Shown: positions 62,174-64,000 of the stretch, in pieces | How the letters are laid out: every line of letters starts with the position of its first letter | Position numbering within the stretch: the first letter of the stretch is position 1 | From: Longibacter sp051155795 | GTDB taxonomy: Bacteria; Bacteroidota; Rhodothermia; Rhodothermales; Salinibacteraceae | Assembly (NCBI RefSeq): GCF_051155795.1 | Contig: NZ_DAXETW010000086.1 | Span: forward strand, 62,001 to 126,000 | Reading direction: 5' to 3' | Length of the DNA: 64,000 bases | The notes under the pieces: model-generated | Databases searched by the model: none | Told to the model about the DNA's origin: nothing | Seen by the model: the letters and a program-made list of their open reading frames with translations, nothing else | Position numbers and translations under genes: made by a program

Positions 62174-63424
62174 TCACGTGAAGGCGTTCTCGCCGGTCAC
62201 ATCCCGGCCGACGATGAGCGTATGAATCTCGTGCGTGCCCTCGTACGTGACGACGGACTCGAGATTCGCCATGTGCCGCATGACGGGGTACATCTTGGTC
62301 ACGCCGTTCCCTCCGAGAAGCTGCCGCGCGGATCGGGCGATGTCTAGCGCCGCGCTGCAATTGTTGCGTTTGGCAAGCGATACCTGTTGCGGACGAACGG
62401 TGCCGGCCGTCATCAACGTACCGAGGCGCCAATTCAGAAGCTGAGCCTTCGTGATCTCCTGCACCATCTCAACGATGCGCTCCTGAACGAGCTGGAAGCC
62501 GCCAATCTTACGCCCGAACTGCTCCCGATTCGTCACGTGCTGCTGTGCCACGTCGAAGCACGCCATGGCAGCGCCGATGGCTCCCCAGCAGATCCCGTAC
62601 CGGGCCTGATTCAGGCAGGAAAGCGGTCCCTTCAGGCCTGAAACCTCCGGCAGGATATTACCGCCCGGGATGCGAACGTTGTCAAGAACCACTTCGCTGG
62701 TTACCGCAGCACGAAGCGAAAGGGTGTCATCGATCGGGGGCGTCGACACGCCATCACGGTCGGTTTCGACAAGGAAGCCACGGATGGTGTCGTCTTCCGT
62801 CTTCGCCCAGATGACGGCCACATCGGCAATGGACGCGTTCGTCGACCACCGCTTATGTCCATTGATAATGAAGCTATCCCCATCCTGTCTCGCCGTCGTA
62901 CGCATGTCCGAGGGATTCGAGCCGACGTACGGCTCCGTCAGCCCGAAGCATCCGATCGCTTCCCCTGCAGCCAGCGAGGGAAGCCAGCGCCGTTTCTGCT
63001 CTTCGCTGCCGTACTTCCAGATCGGATACATGACCAATGACCCCGTGACGGAGCAGAAGGAGCGCAGACCGGAATCGATCCGCTCGACCTCCTGCATCAT
63101 CAGACCATATACGATGCTGTCGTGCCCGCCGCCGCCGTATTCCTCGGGCACCTTCGGCCCGAGCAGACCCAGCCGGGCAAACTCCGAGATCAGATGGTCG
63201 GGAAACGTTTCATTTTCTGCGTGCTCCTCGATGATGGGCGATACCTCCGCCGTCATGAACGACCGGACCTCGTCGCGAATGGCGCGCGCTTCGTCCGACA
63301 ACAGCTCGTCGATGGCGTAGTAGTCGAGCGCCTTGAAGGCGGACGGGTCCCAGGTTCGCGGGGGCGCAGCCGCATTCGATGGGGCGGCATCGGCGATGGC
63401 GGACGAGTGAGACGATTCGGGCAT
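62174..63424 (-). CDS. gcdH: Glutaryl-CoA dehydrogenase (acyl-CoA dehydrogenase family)
   Basis: This 416-residue flavoenzyme should oxidise and decarboxylate glutaryl-CoA to crotonyl-CoA in lysine and tryptophan breakdown. It has the acyl-CoA dehydrogenase fold, with CFGLTEPYVGSNPSDMRTTA, the FAD region REQFGRKIGGFQLVQ and the catalytic Glu in VVTYEGTHEIHTLIVGRD. The EGTHEIHTLI context and the RYGICWGAIGAAMAC segment favour GcdH over short-chain dehydrogenases. The ATG at 63424 gives MPESSHSS; the frame is open to 63496. Confidence 0.88.
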   Translation of the reverse strand: MPESSHSSAIADAAPSNAAAPPRTWDPSAFKALDYYAIDELLSDEARAIRDEVRSFMTAEVSPIIEEHAENETFPDHLISEFARLGLLGPKVPEEYGGGGHDSIVYGLMMQEVERIDSGLRSFCSVTGSLVMYPIWKYGSEEQKRRWLPSLAAGEAIGCFGLTEPYVGSNPSDMRTTARQDGDSFIINGHKRWSTNASIADVAVIWAKTEDDTIRGFLVETDRDGVSTPPIDDTLSLRAAVTSEVVLDNVRIPGGNILPEVSGLKGPLSCLNQARYGICWGAIGAAMACFDVAQQHVTNREQFGRKIGGFQLVQERIVEMVQEITKAQLLNWRLGTLMTAGTVRPQQVSLAKRNNCSAALDIARSARQLLGGNGVTKMYPVMRHMANLESVVTYEGTHEIHTLIVGRDVTGENAFT

Positions 63425-63742
63425 AGGGGAAGAATATGCGTGTGCAATGGGGAGTGGCGGCGGCCGGAAGCGCTTCGTTGGGACTGGAAGATTCACGCAG
63501 TGCTGGACGGCAGGCTTTCACGGTGAAGGTCTGGCGCAGACCGCGTTCCCGGAGAGGCGGTTGTTGACCGTGAATGCCGTGAGATATACGTTTCGGTGTC
63601 AAGTGCCCGTGTGACAGCACTGGCGGGCGGCCGAACCTCGGCGTTACTTTTTCTTCCGCGTGTACGGCTGTAACAAGGGCATGATTCCCCTCCGTTCGGT
63701 CGCTGCTCCGGCTCATCCCCTTCTGAGAATTCCAGGTCCGAC
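63425..63742. other. Divergent region between gcdH and an outer-membrane protein
   Basis: These 318 bases carry the promoters of the two divergent genes. I see no repeat, dyad or RNA motif worth naming. Confidence 0.4.
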
Positions 63743-64000
63743 ATGGTATCATCGATTCGTACCGCATGCACCCGGATTGCCCTCGCCACCCTCCTGTTCG
63801 CCGTTCTCGGCGTTGAGACTGCCGATGCGCAGTCTGAGCCCCGATTCGGGATCGGATTTCAGATGATGGCGAGCAGCATCGAGGACAACGTCGGTCCCGG
63901 CATCCGTTTCCGCGCCAGCGCACCCATTAACCGGGATCTTTCGGTGTCGATCGGCTCGGCGTTTACCGGATACGTGTTCGAGGGACAGGATGAAGCCACG
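63743..64000 (+). CDS. Outer-membrane beta-barrel protein, partial (cut by window end)
   Basis: The first 86 codons are visible. A signal peptide (RIALATLLFAVLGVETADAQ) is followed by beta strands of an outer-membrane barrel (FGIGFQMMASSIEDNVGPGI, then LSVSIGSAFTGYVFEG). The frame runs off the end of the window. It is divergent from gcdH. A function cannot be assigned from this fragment. Confidence 0.75.
   Translation, partial: MVSSIRTACTRIALATLLFAVLGVETADAQSEPRFGIGFQMMASSIEDNVGPGIRFRASAPINRDLSVSIGSAFTGYVFEGQDEAT

Noticed and set aside
1..64000. tRNA, rRNA, CRISPR arrays, insertion sequences, prophage
   Set aside because: I searched by eye for their signatures and saw none. A short or unusual RNA could still be missed without a covariance search.

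Overview
The window looks like chromosomal DNA from a free-living, aerobic, high-GC member of the Bacteroidota/Rhodothermota line, most like Salinibacter and its moderately halophilic relatives. This is an inference from gene content and protein style: very acidic soluble proteins (GroEL, Lon, TopA, GAPDH), weak Shine-Dalgarno signals, a glyoxylate shunt, a TonB-C fused M56 sensor, Omp85 and OmpA envelope proteins, and a secreted module of Bacteroidota type. I see no rRNA, tRNA, CRISPR array, insertion sequence or prophage.

Layout. 1-3221 (minus): a TPR membrane protein, an NtrC-type regulator and a LolD-type ATPase. 4005-9672 (plus): gap and pgk with terminators, an ABC exporter pair and a lipoprotein. 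9812-16740: a small exported protein, a DDAH-like hydrolase overlapping a family 2 glycosyltransferase, a BlaI repressor with a clear operator followed by its M56-TonB partner, two envelope proteins and an HNH protein. 17032-21436: a zinc alcohol dehydrogenase, an acyl-CoA-dehydrogenase-associated phosphotransferase, an OmpA lipoprotein and small exported or membrane proteins. 21695-26878: malate synthase and isocitrate lyase (aceB-aceA), divergent from a RamB/ScfR-like regulator, with inverted repeats between them. 27048-34406 (minus): a LexA-like S24 repressor, a nucleotide transporter fused to HEAT repeats, a large lipoprotein with kinase-like residues and an Omp85 barrel. 34609-38876: an acidic protein, groES-groEL and a HAD phosphatase.

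39524-46103 is the most striking block. It encodes a PP2C phosphatase, an exported helical-repeat/Cache-like sensor candidate, a membrane FHA protein and a Ser/Thr kinase with a zinc ribbon and seven WD40 repeats. Together they look like one complete phospho-signalling module. 46512-51970 (minus) is a haem block: a pseudouridine synthase, hemF, hemH (the usual catalytic His reads Thr), a methyltransferase and hemL. 52313-64000 holds an ACT-domain membrane protein, lon, two small helical proteins, rsgA, topA, dps, gcdH and the start of an outer-membrane protein.

How it fits together: the central-carbon genes (glycolysis, glyoxylate shunt, glutaryl-CoA and acyl-CoA related genes) suggest growth on acetate, fatty acids or amino acids. 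The stress genes (groESL, lon, dps, the S24 repressor) and the envelope-sensing genes (BlaI/M56, the FHA/kinase block) form the response side. All function statements come from reading motifs; no database search was run.
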